Assembly (NCBI GenBank): GCA_002712305.1
Contig: PATE01000114.1
Span: forward strand, 1-30,887
Direction: 5' to 3'
DNA length: 30,887 nucleotides
From: Gemmatimonadota bacterium
Lineage (GTDB): Bacteria > Latescibacterota > UBA2968 > UBA8231
Shown: in pieces, positions 1 through 7,562 of the stretch
Layout of the letters: each line of letters begins with the position of its first letter
How positions within the stretch are numbered: the first letter of the stretch is position 1
Notes under the pieces: generated by a model
The model's database searches: none
What the model was told of the DNA's origin: nothing
The model's input: only the letters and a program-made list of their open reading frames with translations
Program-made: the position numbers and the translations under genes

Positions 1-1041
1 AAGGGCCGCAGGATTCGCAACAGTGTCCTTGCAGGTACAGCTCGCGATCGAATTGAGCGCAGTGTCAAAGAGGCCCTCGACTACGCCGTCGTCTACCTGC
101 AGGTCTTTCGTTCGCTGGGGCAAATCGAGGAGCGTTTCGATCCCGCGCTGAAGTTCCTTACTCGTAATGGCCCCATTGTGAACGCCGATGCGGGTGACGA
201 GGAGGTCGCCCAACTCGGAGAGATGGTGCTGGCCTTGTTCGAGGACGTCGACACATTGCGCCTGCTCATCGATCTCATGGATCGCAAGGACGCGGAGGTG
301 CGCATGGTCGGTGCTCGTCTGTCTCCCTACAGTCACATCGTGGGGCGTGACCAGGGGCGGGTTGAGCGTGTCGCCGTAACGGAAGGATTAATCGACCAGT
401 TGCGACAGACCGACCCAGATGAGATCGCGGCTCAACTGCACTCCGGCGACAAGCGAGAGCGAGCTCGGCCGGCGGCAGAGATGATCACGATGACGGTGCT
501 CCTCGGCCGGTTGATCAAGCCCACACCGATCCGCAAAGAGATTCGGTTATTGAAGGTGAATTTGATCATCGAGGAGTTCTATCGTTCCACCGATGACATC
601 GATCACGCGCGTGACCAGGCGCAGGAGTTCCTGCGGACGCGACTCAAGAGTCTCTATCCAGATCTGAGTCGCGAAGAGTCAGAAGCCATGCAGGAGCAGG
701 GCGAGATGATGTTACCAGCAGTGGAGCAGAAGGTCGTCGCCGAGCGTGCTGCCCAAGGCGTGACCGAGAAGACCACGGACATGGCTGACGGAGATGGCGA
801 CGGCGAGGATCTGAGTGCCGAAGAGAAGAGCATGGGAGTTGAGATTCATCGAATTCCCATCCGCGTTGCCGGGCGAGTGCGGCAGGGGCCGCAGAAGATC
901 ATGCCCGACCCGGATGATGCCGAACGGCACGTCATCGCACAGCGAGATCCCGATACGGGCGAGCTGGTTCCGGCTCGTCGTCGAGGGGGAAAGAGGTATG
1001 TGATCAAGGCGCGCGAGGGCTGGGCGCTGGAGAAGGAGTAG
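1..1041 (+). CDS. Partial hypothetical protein, 5' end outside the window
   Basis: The frame is open from the first base of the window, so the start lies upstream; GTG at 178 is only an internal codon. The visible 346 residues are charged and mostly helix-forming, with no signal peptide, membrane segment or catalytic motif I recognise. The last ~75 residues change character: an acidic Asp/Gly/Glu-rich linker (around base 780-830) is followed by a basic, Arg-rich tail with a GGKRYVIK stretch just before the TAG stop. The SDR gene starts 13 bases downstream on the same strand, so the two may be cotranscribed. I cannot assign a function. The long open frame and the tight junction with a clear gene support it as real. 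Confidence 0.7.
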   Translation, partial: KGRRIRNSVLAGTARDRIERSVKEALDYAVVYLQVFRSLGQIEERFDPALKFLTRNGPIVNADAGDEEVAQLGEMVLALFEDVDTLRLLIDLMDRKDAEVRMVGARLSPYSHIVGRDQGRVERVAVTEGLIDQLRQTDPDEIAAQLHSGDKRERARPAAEMITMTVLLGRLIKPTPIRKEIRLLKVNLIIEEFYRSTDDIDHARDQAQEFLRTRLKSLYPDLSREESEAMQEQGEMMLPAVEQKVVAERAAQGVTEKTTDMADGDGDGEDLSAEEKSMGVEIHRIPIRVAGRVRQGPQKIMPDPDDAERHVIAQRDPDTGELVPARRRGGKRYVIKAREGWALEKE

Positions 1042-1054
1042 GGGGACGACTCTC

Positions 1055-1858
1055 GTGAGTGGCCGCATATCGCAGACACCAGCACCGGTTGTGGTCATCA
1101 CCGGCGCCAGCAGCGGCATTGGCTGGGAGCTCGCTTTGCGCCTCGCCGCAGGTGGCGCCTGCGTGGCACTGGTCGCTCGACGTGCGGACCGACTGCGTCA
1201 GCTCGAAGCGCAGATCACCGCTGGCGGGGGAGTGGCGGTCGCGTTGCCATGTGATCTCACCGACGTCGATGCGTTGGCACGGTTGCCAGGGCAGGTAGAG
1301 ACAGATCTAGGTCCGGTGGATGTTCTGATCAACAATGCAGGTCGAGGCGCACATGGGCCGTTCGATGATGTCGATATGGCGACGCATCGACAGGTGATGG
1401 GGGTCAATGTCGACAGCGTCGTCGCCTGCACGCATGCCTTTCTGCCGCAGATGCTGAACAGAGGGTGCGGCAAACTGGTCTTTGTATCCAGCGTGTTAGG
1501 ACGTCTTCCCGCGCCAGAACATGCGGTGTACGCCGCCAGCAAATGGGCGGTCAGCGGTTTTGCCGAAAGCTTGGCTTACGAACTGCAGCCGCGAGGGATC
1601 GATGTGGTTTTGGTGGAACCTGGTCTCGTGCAGACGGAGTTTGCACAGCAAGCCTCGGCGCCGATGGCTCGATTCCGACATGTGCCTTCCAAGACGGCGG
1701 CGCAGGCTGCACAGATCATCATGCAAGCCATACAACGCAGCACCCCCCACACGATTGCAGACCGAGGGGTTGCTTTCGTCATCGCATGCAAGCGGCATGT
1801 GCCGCGGTTGTTCAGATTGATCTTCGGTGCTGTCTATCGGCGAGCTGCGCGGTCGTAG
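1055..1858 (+). CDS. Short-chain dehydrogenase/reductase (classical SDR)
   Basis: 267 aa, GTG start preceded by a GGGGGA stretch 8 bases upstream. The Rossmann cofactor motif TGASSGIG is at residues 16-23, NNAG at 93-96, the structural Asn at 118 (GVNVD), the catalytic Ser at 145/146 and YAASK (Tyr159, Lys163). All residues of a working NAD(P)-dependent oxidoreductase are present. The last 30 residues are basic with hydrophobic patches (around VIACKRHVPRLFRLIFG), as in SDRs that associate with membranes or lipid substrates. ARR after the second strand hints at NADP(H) preference; this is inference. It follows the partial gene by 13 bases and converges on the SMP-30-like gene 43 bases downstream. 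The substrate cannot be deduced. Confidence 0.9.
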   Translation: MSGRISQTPAPVVVITGASSGIGWELALRLAAGGACVALVARRADRLRQLEAQITAGGGVAVALPCDLTDVDALARLPGQVETDLGPVDVLINNAGRGAHGPFDDVDMATHRQVMGVNVDSVVACTHAFLPQMLNRGCGKLVFVSSVLGRLPAPEHAVYAASKWAVSGFAESLAYELQPRGIDVVLVEPGLVQTEFAQQASAPMARFRHVPSKTAAQAAQIIMQAIQRSTPHTIADRGVAFVIACKRHVPRLFRLIFGAVYRRAARS

Positions 1859-1901
1859 GGCCGCTACTTTAGCCGAACTCGTCCACTGGGGCAGGGGCGG
1901 C

Positions 1902-2723
1902 CTATACAGAGCGTGGCCCCGCGAAGGGACGTTGGCCCGACACCTCGCGATGGCAGCAATAGACCTTGCCTTCCTCGGTATCAGCGACGTAAAGGTCGTC
2001 GTAGTCGAGACCGCCAAAGGCCATCCCCGCCAGCCTTCCCGAGCCAATCTCGAGCGTCTCGACCACGTCTCCTACATCGTCGAGGATGACGATGCCCACG
2101 CCCTGTACCGCGACATAAAGGTTGCCCTGGCTGTCAAACATGAGGGCGCCGGGTGTGCCATTCTCGAAGTTGGCCAACGTCTGCTGGTTTTCCAGATTCT
2201 CACCAGCGTCATCGAGATCGAGGGATACGATTCGGTTCTGACCGGTTTCGCTGACAAAGAGTGTGCTGGCATCCTGAGACCAGACCATCCCTGTGGGTGA
2301 CGCCAGTCCATTGGCGATGCGATTGACCTCACCGTCGAGATCTGCGCGATAGACGCTGCCGTCGGCTCCCTCGCGACCCCAATCGGTGAAGAGCACGTCG
2401 CCTTCAGGGGAAAAGCACAGCTCCTGGGGAGCGGCCAATCGTTGGCCACGGCACTGATTCGCATAGACCTCGACCGCTTCGTCGAGGGAGATCAGCAGCA
2501 GATGATGCCGAGCCGACTCGGCGACAAACAGATCGCCCGAGTCATCAAAGGCAATGCCTCGGGGTTTTCCGCCGGTTTCGGCAAAGACCTGTACACGGTC
2601 ATCGACAATTCGGACGATGCGGCCGCCTTCGATCTCTGCGACGAAGAGCGTATCCTCGTCGTCGAAGGCCAAGCCGTGAGGAGTCTTTAGATCTTCTGCG
2701 ACGAGGGTCCAGCTGCCAGCCAT
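1902..2723 (-). CDS. SMP-30/gluconolactonase-like beta-propeller protein
   Basis: 273 aa with six recurring blades of the form 'P-x-G-[hydrophobic]-x-F-D...G-[DN]-L-[FY]-V-A-[ED]', for example TPHGLAFDDEDTLFVAE near the N-terminus, KPRGIAFDD, SPTGMVWSQDASTLFVSE, TPGALMFDSQGNLYVA and LAGMAFGG. This is the six-bladed propeller of the SMP-30/gluconolactonase/LRE group, usually metal-dependent lactonases or sugar/ester hydrolases. No signal peptide is visible, so it is probably cytoplasmic. It is the last gene of the long minus-strand string and starts 6 bases after the 58-aa gene. A lactonase beside a sugar-type SDR (2916-3701) would fit an aldose-to-aldonate-to-keto-acid oxidation step, but the substrate is unknown. 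A non-enzymatic NHL-type propeller is the alternative. Confidence 0.8.
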   Translation of the reverse strand: MAGSWTLVAEDLKTPHGLAFDDEDTLFVAEIEGGRIVRIVDDRVQVFAETGGKPRGIAFDDSGDLFVAESARHHLLLISLDEAVEVYANQCRGQRLAAPQELCFSPEGDVLFTDWGREGADGSVYRADLDGEVNRIANGLASPTGMVWSQDASTLFVSETGQNRIVSLDLDDAGENLENQQTLANFENGTPGALMFDSQGNLYVAVQGVGIVILDDVGDVVETLEIGSGRLAGMAFGGLDYDDLYVADTEEGKVYCCHREVSGQRPFAGPRSV

Positions 2724-2729
2724 GTCGAG

Positions 2730-2906
2730 TCAAAGACGAGATCGAAAAGGGTGATGGTTGACGATTCCGGGAGTCGACTCGAGTTCGATTCCCAGTTCCT
2801 TTTTGGATTCCGGCACATCTACTGCGGCATTGACCAACCAAAGGCCAAACCGATGACCCGGGGCGGGCAAATATAGCGCCCCCTGTTGGAATGTAAAGTT
2901 TGTCAT
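2730..2906 (-). CDS. Small 58-aa hypothetical protein between SDR and SMP-30 genes
   Basis: ATG to TGA, 58 codons, filling almost exactly the space between its neighbours: 9 bases after the SDR stop and 6 bases before the SMP-30-like ATG. An AAGGG stretch overlapping the SDR stop codon lies about 8 bases before the ATG and can serve as ribosome binding site. The protein starts MTNFTFQQGALYLPAPG, continues with a hydrophobic GLWLVNAAVDVP segment and an acidic LGIELES stretch, and ends HHPFRSRL. I recognise no family. The spacing, the SD-like sequence and non-random composition support a real gene. It is short enough that automatic gene finding may miss it. Confidence 0.5.
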   Translation of the reverse strand: MTNFTFQQGALYLPAPGHRFGLWLVNAAVDVPESKKELGIELESTPGIVNHHPFRSRL

Positions 2907-2915
2907 CGGCTACCC

Positions 2916-3701
2916 TTATTGCGACGTGTAGCCACCATCTACCAGCAGGGTTGCGCCCGTGGTGAAGGACGACGCGGGGGAGGCGAAATAGAGCGCCGCC
3001 GTAGCCAACTCCCGTGGATCGCCCCAGCGCCCCATGGGGACCTTGGACACCATGGCCGCCGTGGCGTCCGGATCGTCGAGCAGGGGCTGATTGATGGGAG
3101 TCGCGAAGGGGCCGGGGCAGATCGCATTCACCGTGACCCCCGATTCTGCCCACTCGAGCGCGAGAGTGCGAGTCAATTGCACGATGGCTCCCTTGCTCGA
3201 GGCATAAGGAACGCGGCCGGGAATCGAGATGGTCGACAACGTCGATCCCATGTTGATCACTCGACCATATCCTCGTTCAAGCATGTGCCGTCCTGCGGCA
3301 CGACAGTAGTAGACCGGTCCGTCGATGTTGATGGCCATGACGGCGCGCCAGTCCTCATCCTCCATCTCAACGATCGGTTTGCGCAGGTTGATCCCGGCGT
3401 TGTTGACCAGGATATCGAGCTGACCGAGTTGCTCTATCGTAGAGGAGACCGAATCCTCAACCTGGATGCGATCTCCGGCGTCGGCCTCGAGGGCCAGCAC
3501 TCGAACCCCGCAGTCGCTGGCAATCTCATCGGCCACTTGTTTGGCTTCTTCTTGGTGCCGACTCGTGATCACAACCTGGGCTCCGGCGCCGGCCAAGGCT
3601 CGTGCCATCGCTTCGCCCAGCCCCTTGCTGCCCCCTGTCACCAGAGCGACCTGACCATCGAGTCGAAATAGGGATTGCGAGTTCGTCGTCAAGGGATCCA
3701 T
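2916..3701 (-). CDS. SDR family oxidoreductase, gluconate 5-dehydrogenase/3-oxoacyl reductase-like
   Basis: 261 aa. TGGSKGLG at 22-29 binds the cofactor, NNAG is at 100-103, Asn125 is in AINIDG, the catalytic Ser is at 153, and YASSK gives Tyr166 and Lys170. The C-terminal DGGYTSQ ending and the PGPFATPINQPL substrate-loop segment are typical of the FabG/gluconate 5-dehydrogenase/glucose dehydrogenase branch, usually tetrameric soluble enzymes. The N-terminal SLFRLDGQVALVTGG pattern resembles gluconate 5-dehydrogenases (Idn/Ga5DH type). The ATG overlaps the stop of the 77-aa gene by one base (TGATG), so translation is probably coupled. With the adjacent lactonase-like propeller it could handle sugar acids. 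The exact substrate is inference. Confidence 0.9.
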   Translation of the reverse strand: MDPLTTNSQSLFRLDGQVALVTGGSKGLGEAMARALAGAGAQVVITSRHQEEAKQVADEIASDCGVRVLALEADAGDRIQVEDSVSSTIEQLGQLDILVNNAGINLRKPIVEMEDEDWRAVMAINIDGPVYYCRAAGRHMLERGYGRVINMGSTLSTISIPGRVPYASSKGAIVQLTRTLALEWAESGVTVNAICPGPFATPINQPLLDDPDATAAMVSKVPMGRWGDPRELATAALYFASPASSFTTGATLLVDGGYTSQ

Positions 3702-3934
3702 CAGCTTTCCGCCTCCACCATCTCTCGTGCCAATTCACCGAGTTCTTCCACCAGCTCGTCTTTCTCTTCAGATCTGGCCTTGTTCGTAATCTGCATGGTT
3801 AAGGCGATCAGTCCGAGGCCAAAGATCCGCTGGAGGCTTTCCAACTGATCTGGATCCAGATCTTCCACCAGTTCGCTGAGTCGGGTCAGCAACTGTTGGT
3901 GCTGCAAGGTCAATGGGATGGCATCCAGGGCCAT
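3701..3934 (-). CDS. Small 77-aa helical hypothetical protein
   Basis: ATG start with a strong AAGGAG site 8 bases upstream, which lies inside the last codons of the preceding frameshifted gene. The stop overlaps the start of the SDR by one base. Predicted helices are acidic (LTRLSELVEDLDPDQLESLQ and KDELVEELGELAREMVEAES) and flank a short hydrophobic, possibly partly buried segment (IFGLGLIALTMQI). No transmembrane helix is convincing and no known family comes to mind. The clear ribosome binding site and coupling to both neighbours make it a confident gene of unknown role in the sugar-metabolism string. Confidence 0.8.
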   Translation of the reverse strand: MALDAIPLTLQHQQLLTRLSELVEDLDPDQLESLQRIFGLGLIALTMQITNKARSEEKDELVEELGELAREMVEAES

Positions 3935-3937
3935 AGT

Positions 3938-4286
3938 TCACTCCTTGAGACTGAGATAGACGATGACGCGAAGCGGCTGTTCGGGGGAGACGGTCCCGGC
4001 CAGGCAACCAGCCACCAAAATGACGGACCCGAGCCCACATCAGCGCGTCGCCGTCGTCGGTAAGTGTCGTTCCTTCGTCGACCCAGTGCATTCCGTCAGG
4101 TGACAGTTGCACGCGCAGAAGAGTAGGCTCCGATGACGTACTGGTGTGCGCCGATGTGCGCTCGAGAACGCGAATGAAGAAGACACCCTCAGAGGCCCAG
4201 CCCGCTTCCCATGGTTCGGTCGTGACGTCACCCTCCCAGGTGACATTCCTCTCGACGACGGCGGTGATCGAGCGCCGCGGACTCAT
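3938..4286 (-). CDS. Beta-rich hypothetical protein with an apparent frameshift near 4005
   Basis: ATG at 4286 overlaps the stop of the metallo-hydrolase gene as ATGA. The first ~93 residues look genuine: alternating beta-type segments such as EGVFFIRVLE, LLRVQLSPDGMHWVDEG and ARVRHFGGW. After GGW the ATG frame turns into a basic, low-complexity tail that runs through the whole 77-aa gene to 3768. Moving one base forward instead gives AGTVSPEQPLRVIVYLSLKE and a TGA at 3938-3940. That ends 3 bases before the next ATG and carries its AAGGAG site. The natural gene is therefore about 115 codons with one extra base around 4000-4010. Function is unknown; the shape suggests a small single-domain beta-sandwich. 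The indel may be a sequencing error. Confidence 0.65.
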
Positions 4287-5149
4287 GCTGTCTCTACATC
4301 GATGGCCACAACGCCCTCGTTGGTTTCGCTAAGGCGACTGAATGGCGACCCTGGATCGTGGTCCCAGGCGATGATGCACTGATCGTCAAGGATCCGTCGG
4401 GTGAACAAGCCCTTCGTCGTCAGCGTGTCGTGGGGGAACATATCATACGCCATGATCCAATACGGCCGCAGGTGCTGGCGAGTCGGCAGAAGATCTGCAG
4501 GATAGACCAGGCTCTGGTCGCCTCCGTGCAGCCAGATCGCCTGATGGTGGGCGGTGTGTCCTCCTGTGATCTCGACACTCAAGCCGGGCAGGATTTCTTG
4601 ATTGCCGTCAATTCCTTCGAAGCGAGTCGAGGCTCGAAGGCACTCGATGTCCTCGGACACATAGCTGGACTTCATGATGCTGTGTCCCCGCATGCCGTCC
4701 TCGATTTCGCCATCCTGCACTAGATGAATCGCGTCGGGGAAGGTAGGACGCAAGCGCCCTGAGTCACTGACCAGGGCGCCGGCACAGTGATCGAAATGCA
4801 GATGAGAAAACAGCACGTGCGTAATCTGTTCCGGTGCTGTTCCCGCCAGCCGGAGACTGCCTGTCAGCGAGGTGTTGCCATCGACGGCGAAGAGATCTCG
4901 GCCGCGCTCGTCGAATCTCTGCCCGATTCCCGCATCGAACAGAACGCGTTCCCCCGAATCCGCCTCGACGAGCAAACAATTGCAGGTCATCGGAATTCGA
5001 TGACGATCGTCCGGAGGGGTTGCTCTGCTCCACAACGGCCGAGGGACCACGCCATACATGGCGCCGCCATCCAGAGAAAAACGTCCCGCCAGGATTGAGG
5101 TGACTCGGAACCCACCGAGGTCAAGACGATGGATCGACGGATTCAACAT
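4283..5149 (-). CDS. MBL-fold metallo-hydrolase, lactonase-like
   Basis: 288 aa. The metallo-beta-lactamase signature is complete: HLHFDH (His116, His118, Asp120, His121), a third-motif His198 in GGHTAHH, bridging Asp219 in YPADLL and His264 in AWDHD, so a dinuclear metal site is expected. The long N-terminal region with MTCNCLLVEA (strand) and VLFDAGIG is typical of the AHL-lactonase/YtnP-like subgroup rather than beta-lactamases or RNase J. No signal peptide, so cytoplasmic. It starts 6 bases after the transaldolase stop and overlaps the next gene by 4 bases. In this setting it could hydrolyse a lactone or ester of a sugar metabolite; a quorum-quenching role is possible but not supported by context. 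Confidence 0.85.
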   Translation of the reverse strand: MLNPSIHRLDLGGFRVTSILAGRFSLDGGAMYGVVPRPLWSRATPPDDRHRIPMTCNCLLVEADSGERVLFDAGIGQRFDERGRDLFAVDGNTSLTGSLRLAGTAPEQITHVLFSHLHFDHCAGALVSDSGRLRPTFPDAIHLVQDGEIEDGMRGHSIMKSSYVSEDIECLRASTRFEGIDGNQEILPGLSVEITGGHTAHHQAIWLHGGDQSLVYPADLLPTRQHLRPYWIMAYDMFPHDTLTTKGLFTRRILDDQCIIAWDHDPGSPFSRLSETNEGVVAIDVETA

Positions 5150-5155
5150 GGGCAG

Positions 5156-5821
5156 CTAACTCAGTCCGCCTTCCGATCGCGCCTGATTCCATGCCTGCTT
5201 GAATTCCTGAATCGTCTCCACCGTTCGTGGGTGGTGGGCCATCTCGGGTAGGAATCGATAGGGTGTCGTCACGATGTGGGCGCCGGCCAGGAAAGATCGC
5301 CGAATATCATCTGCCGACCGCATACTGCCGGCGATGAGTCGCGTTGAAAAACCGCCTCTGTCGATAGAGTGAGCCGTCTGCTGCAAAACGGCATCCGCAT
5401 CATCTCCCAGATCATTGATGCGACCCACAAATAGGCTCACGTAGCTTGCCCCCGCCATCATGGCCATGGTCGCCTGGTTCGTATTCACCATACACGTGAC
5501 ATTGACGCGAATATCCCGCTCACGTTCGAGCTTCGCGACGACCTCCAGGCCCTCCAGCGACATGGGGATCTTGACGACCACACGTTCATGCCAGGCGGCA
5601 TATTCTTCGGCCTCGCAGAGCATGTCATCGATCTGTTCCGCGACGACCTCGACGCTGATGGGGCCGGGAATAATGCCCAGGATTTCCTCGACCCTGTGAC
5701 GAAAGTCACCCGGTTCGGCCAGAGCTGCCAGTTTCGGATTGGTCGTACAGCCGGAGATGACACCGAGGGCCACGGCTTTACGGATATCTGCGATATCCGC
5801 GCTGTCGATAAAGAGCTCCAT
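5156..5821 (-). CDS. Transaldolase / fructose-6-phosphate aldolase-type (TalC/FSA family)
   Basis: 221 aa counted from the ATG at 5821, which gives the family's standard start MELFIDSAD. An earlier in-frame start would run back into the isomerase gene and add 42 non-homologous residues. Asp6 (FIDSAD), Asn28 in CTTNPK and the Schiff-base Lys84 in VVVKIPMS are in place, and VGRIND matches the conserved loop of the single-domain (~220 aa) decameric subgroup. Members either transfer dihydroxyacetone between sugar phosphates (yielding sedoheptulose 7-phosphate) or cleave fructose 6-phosphate; the two are hard to separate by sequence. Placement 20 bases after a sedoheptulose-7-phosphate isomerase gene favours a role in supplying that substrate. 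Confidence 0.9.
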   Translation of the reverse strand: MELFIDSADIADIRKAVALGVISGCTTNPKLAALAEPGDFRHRVEEILGIIPGPISVEVVAEQIDDMLCEAEEYAAWHERVVVKIPMSLEGLEVVAKLERERDIRVNVTCMVNTNQATMAMMAGASYVSLFVGRINDLGDDADAVLQQTAHSIDRGGFSTRLIAGSMRSADDIRRSFLAGAHIVTTPYRFLPEMAHHPRTVETIQEFKQAWNQARSEGGLS

Positions 5822-5841
5822 ATCGATCGTCCGAAAAAGGG

Positions 5842-6441
5842 TCAGGAGGAAGAGATACGCTGGCGGAGGCAGTCGCAGATCAGATGCTCTAGTGCCAGGT
5901 GAACGGATTCCACGTGAGGGGTCGACTCCATGGGGACTGTGACACACACGTCCGCCATCTGCTCTAAAGCGCCACCATCGAAGCCGCTGAAGCCCAAGCA
6001 GTCAGCACCTCGCTCACGAGCCAGACTCAATGCACGCAGCAGATTCTGCGACCATGAACCCGCATTGCCCTCGCCAGACCCACCATGAACGCTGATGAGG
6101 ATGAGCAGGTCTCCGGCGCCGATGAATGGGGCAAGTTGCTCACTGTACACCGATGCCGTGCCTTCGTCATTCATCAAGGCGGAGAACAGGGGCATGTTGT
6201 CGGTCAGCGCCATCACCCGAAAGCGAGATTTGCCCTCGCAGATGGTCCACTTAGCCAGGTCACACGCAAAGTGACTGGCCGTAGAGGCGGAGCCACCGTT
6301 GCCCGCGATGAAGACGGTTCCGCCTCGATGCCATGTCTGAAACAATAACTCGATTGCGGCATCGATGTCCGGACGCGACACCTGTTCCAGAGCCTGATTC
6401 ATCTGAAGCAGAAACCGATTGATGTATTGATCGTTCTTCAT
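5842..6441 (-). CDS. gmhA: SIS-domain phosphoheptose isomerase (GmhA-like)
   Basis: 199 aa from the ATG at 6441; an ATG at 6492 would overlap the kinase gene and add 17 residues unlike the family, while a GAGGGA stretch precedes 6441. The sugar-phosphate-binding loop GNGGSASTASHF (from ~47), the LTDN and ALMNDEG segments, the second SIS serine/glycine loop (SVHGGSGEGN) and the C-terminal HVESVHLALEH with the catalytic His are all typical of sedoheptulose-7-phosphate isomerases. The acid normally following HFAE is replaced by HFACD, so Asp61 may take over the base role. It should convert sedoheptulose 7-phosphate to D-glycero-D-manno-heptose 7-phosphate in the cytoplasm. Its neighbours, a GHMP kinase upstream and a transaldolase downstream, support this. 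Confidence 0.88.
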   Translation of the reverse strand: MKNDQYINRFLLQMNQALEQVSRPDIDAAIELLFQTWHRGGTVFIAGNGGSASTASHFACDLAKWTICEGKSRFRVMALTDNMPLFSALMNDEGTASVYSEQLAPFIGAGDLLILISVHGGSGEGNAGSWSQNLLRALSLARERGADCLGFSGFDGGALEQMADVCVTVPMESTPHVESVHLALEHLICDCLRQRISSS

Positions 6442-6484
6442 TGAAGCATCCGTGTCCCTCGCATGTCGATCGCCAAACCATCGA

Positions 6485-7474
6485 TCAGGCATTCATGAGA
6501 ACTTTGGCGCCGTCCGTGTCAAACTGAAAACTCATCTCCTGAAGTCCCTCGCTGGTCATTGCTTCGCGAAGCTGACCTCGAAACTCCGCAGGGCAATAGA
6601 ACATGAGGAATCCGCCACCGCCAGCGCCCAGAAGTTTACCTCCGAGTGCGCCCTGCCTTCGTCCGGTCTCGTAATAAGCATCGATCTTTGGGTTGGAGAC
6701 CTTCGTCGACCGTCTCTTCTTGGCTTCCCAGTGCACGTGCAACAACTCGCCGAATCGGTCCGGGTTCCCCTCTTGCAGAGCGGATCTGATCTGTAGGCCG
6801 AGCTCCTTCACCTGATGGAGACTGTCGACGACATCGGGCTCACCAGCAGCGGTATCGGCTTCCTGTTGGGACAGGATGTCAAAACTCTCGCGGACCATGC
6901 CCGTGAAGAAGACGACCATGCTGTTGCGTAACTCGTCCAAGGTGTGCAGAGAGATATCGAGTGCACTGACGGTTACATCACCCGCTGTGTCGATCTCAAG
7001 ACAGGTAAGTCCACCGAATGCACCTAGGTAGTGATCGTGCTTGCCGGCGGGCTGGCCGGCGCGGACGGTCTCCACGTAGAATGCTTCTTCCGCCAGTTGC
7101 TGGCGAGGCATCGGCAGGCGTTGATGTTCCCGCAGTGCGGCTAGCAGGGCCACCGTGAAGGATCCCGAAGAGCCCAGGCCTGTTCGTCCGGGTACGTCGG
7201 CCATGGCGCCGATCTCGAGCCCCGAATCGATGCCCGTGTGCAAGAGCGATTCGCGCAGCAGCGGATGCTGTATCTGAGACGGATCGTCAACACGCTCGGT
7301 CTGCGAGTACTTCACCCGAATGAACGGTTCTACCTTCAGCGTGTTGAGCTGGATGAAGACGTACTTGTCGATCCCCGCACTGAGGATGAAGCCGCCATGT
7401 TCGCGGTAGTAGGAGGGTAGGTCGGTACCGCCGCCGCCGAGGGGTATTCGCAGCGGTGCTCTTGTCGTGATCAT
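6485..7474 (-). CDS. hddA: GHMP kinase, D-glycero-alpha-D-manno-heptose-7-phosphate kinase-like
   Basis: 329 aa, ATG start. The N-terminus MITTRAPLRIPLGGGGTDLPSYY is the signature of the HddA/heptose-kinase branch of the GHMP superfamily. The ATP loop PGRTGLGSSGSF lies at 95-106, and the C-terminal glycine-rich motif LGGKLLGAGGGGFLMFYCP is near residues 276-294. The predicted reaction is phosphorylation of heptose 7-phosphate at C1 to the alpha-1,7-bisphosphate, the branch leading to GDP-activated heptose rather than to ADP-heptose. It lies directly upstream of the GmhA-like gene and 88 bases after the nucleotidyltransferase, the usual company of hddA. A related sugar kinase (fucose- or galactose-type) is the alternative, but the context makes heptose the best call. 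Confidence 0.88.
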   Translation of the reverse strand: MITTRAPLRIPLGGGGTDLPSYYREHGGFILSAGIDKYVFIQLNTLKVEPFIRVKYSQTERVDDPSQIQHPLLRESLLHTGIDSGLEIGAMADVPGRTGLGSSGSFTVALLAALREHQRLPMPRQQLAEEAFYVETVRAGQPAGKHDHYLGAFGGLTCLEIDTAGDVTVSALDISLHTLDELRNSMVVFFTGMVRESFDILSQQEADTAAGEPDVVDSLHQVKELGLQIRSALQEGNPDRFGELLHVHWEAKKRRSTKVSNPKIDAYYETGRRQGALGGKLLGAGGGGFLMFYCPAEFRGQLREAMTSEGLQEMSFQFDTDGAKVLMNA

Positions 7475-7562
7475 GGGCGGATTATTCGGATGAACTCCGG
7501 TCGCGCCCTTTCAGAGTGTGTCGACCAATGTGGTCAGTTCCGAGGTGTAGATCGACGTGGGG
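7475..7562. other. 88-bp gap inside the heptose gene string
   Basis: This is the only sizeable gap between the epimerase and the SMP-30 genes. I see no convincing promoter hexamers, terminator hairpin or small gene. A GGAG lies about 20 bases before the kinase ATG, too far for a good ribosome binding site. The stretch is probably untranslated spacer within one transcript. Confidence 0.4.

Noticed and set aside
1859-1902. Inverted repeat GGCCGC/GCGGCC between two convergent genes as a terminator
   Set aside because: Arms are only 6 bp with a 32-base loop and no T run on either side.
2599-3153. Long minus-strand open frame overlapping the SDR and propeller genes
   Set aside because: Arg/Gly/His-rich translation typical of an off-frame reading of GC-rich DNA; genuine genes occupy the region in other frames.
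3768-3937. C-terminal extension of the beta-rich protein across the 77-aa gene
   Set aside because: It is basic and low-complexity, overlaps a gene with a strong ribosome binding site, and a one-base shift gives a much better ending at 3938.
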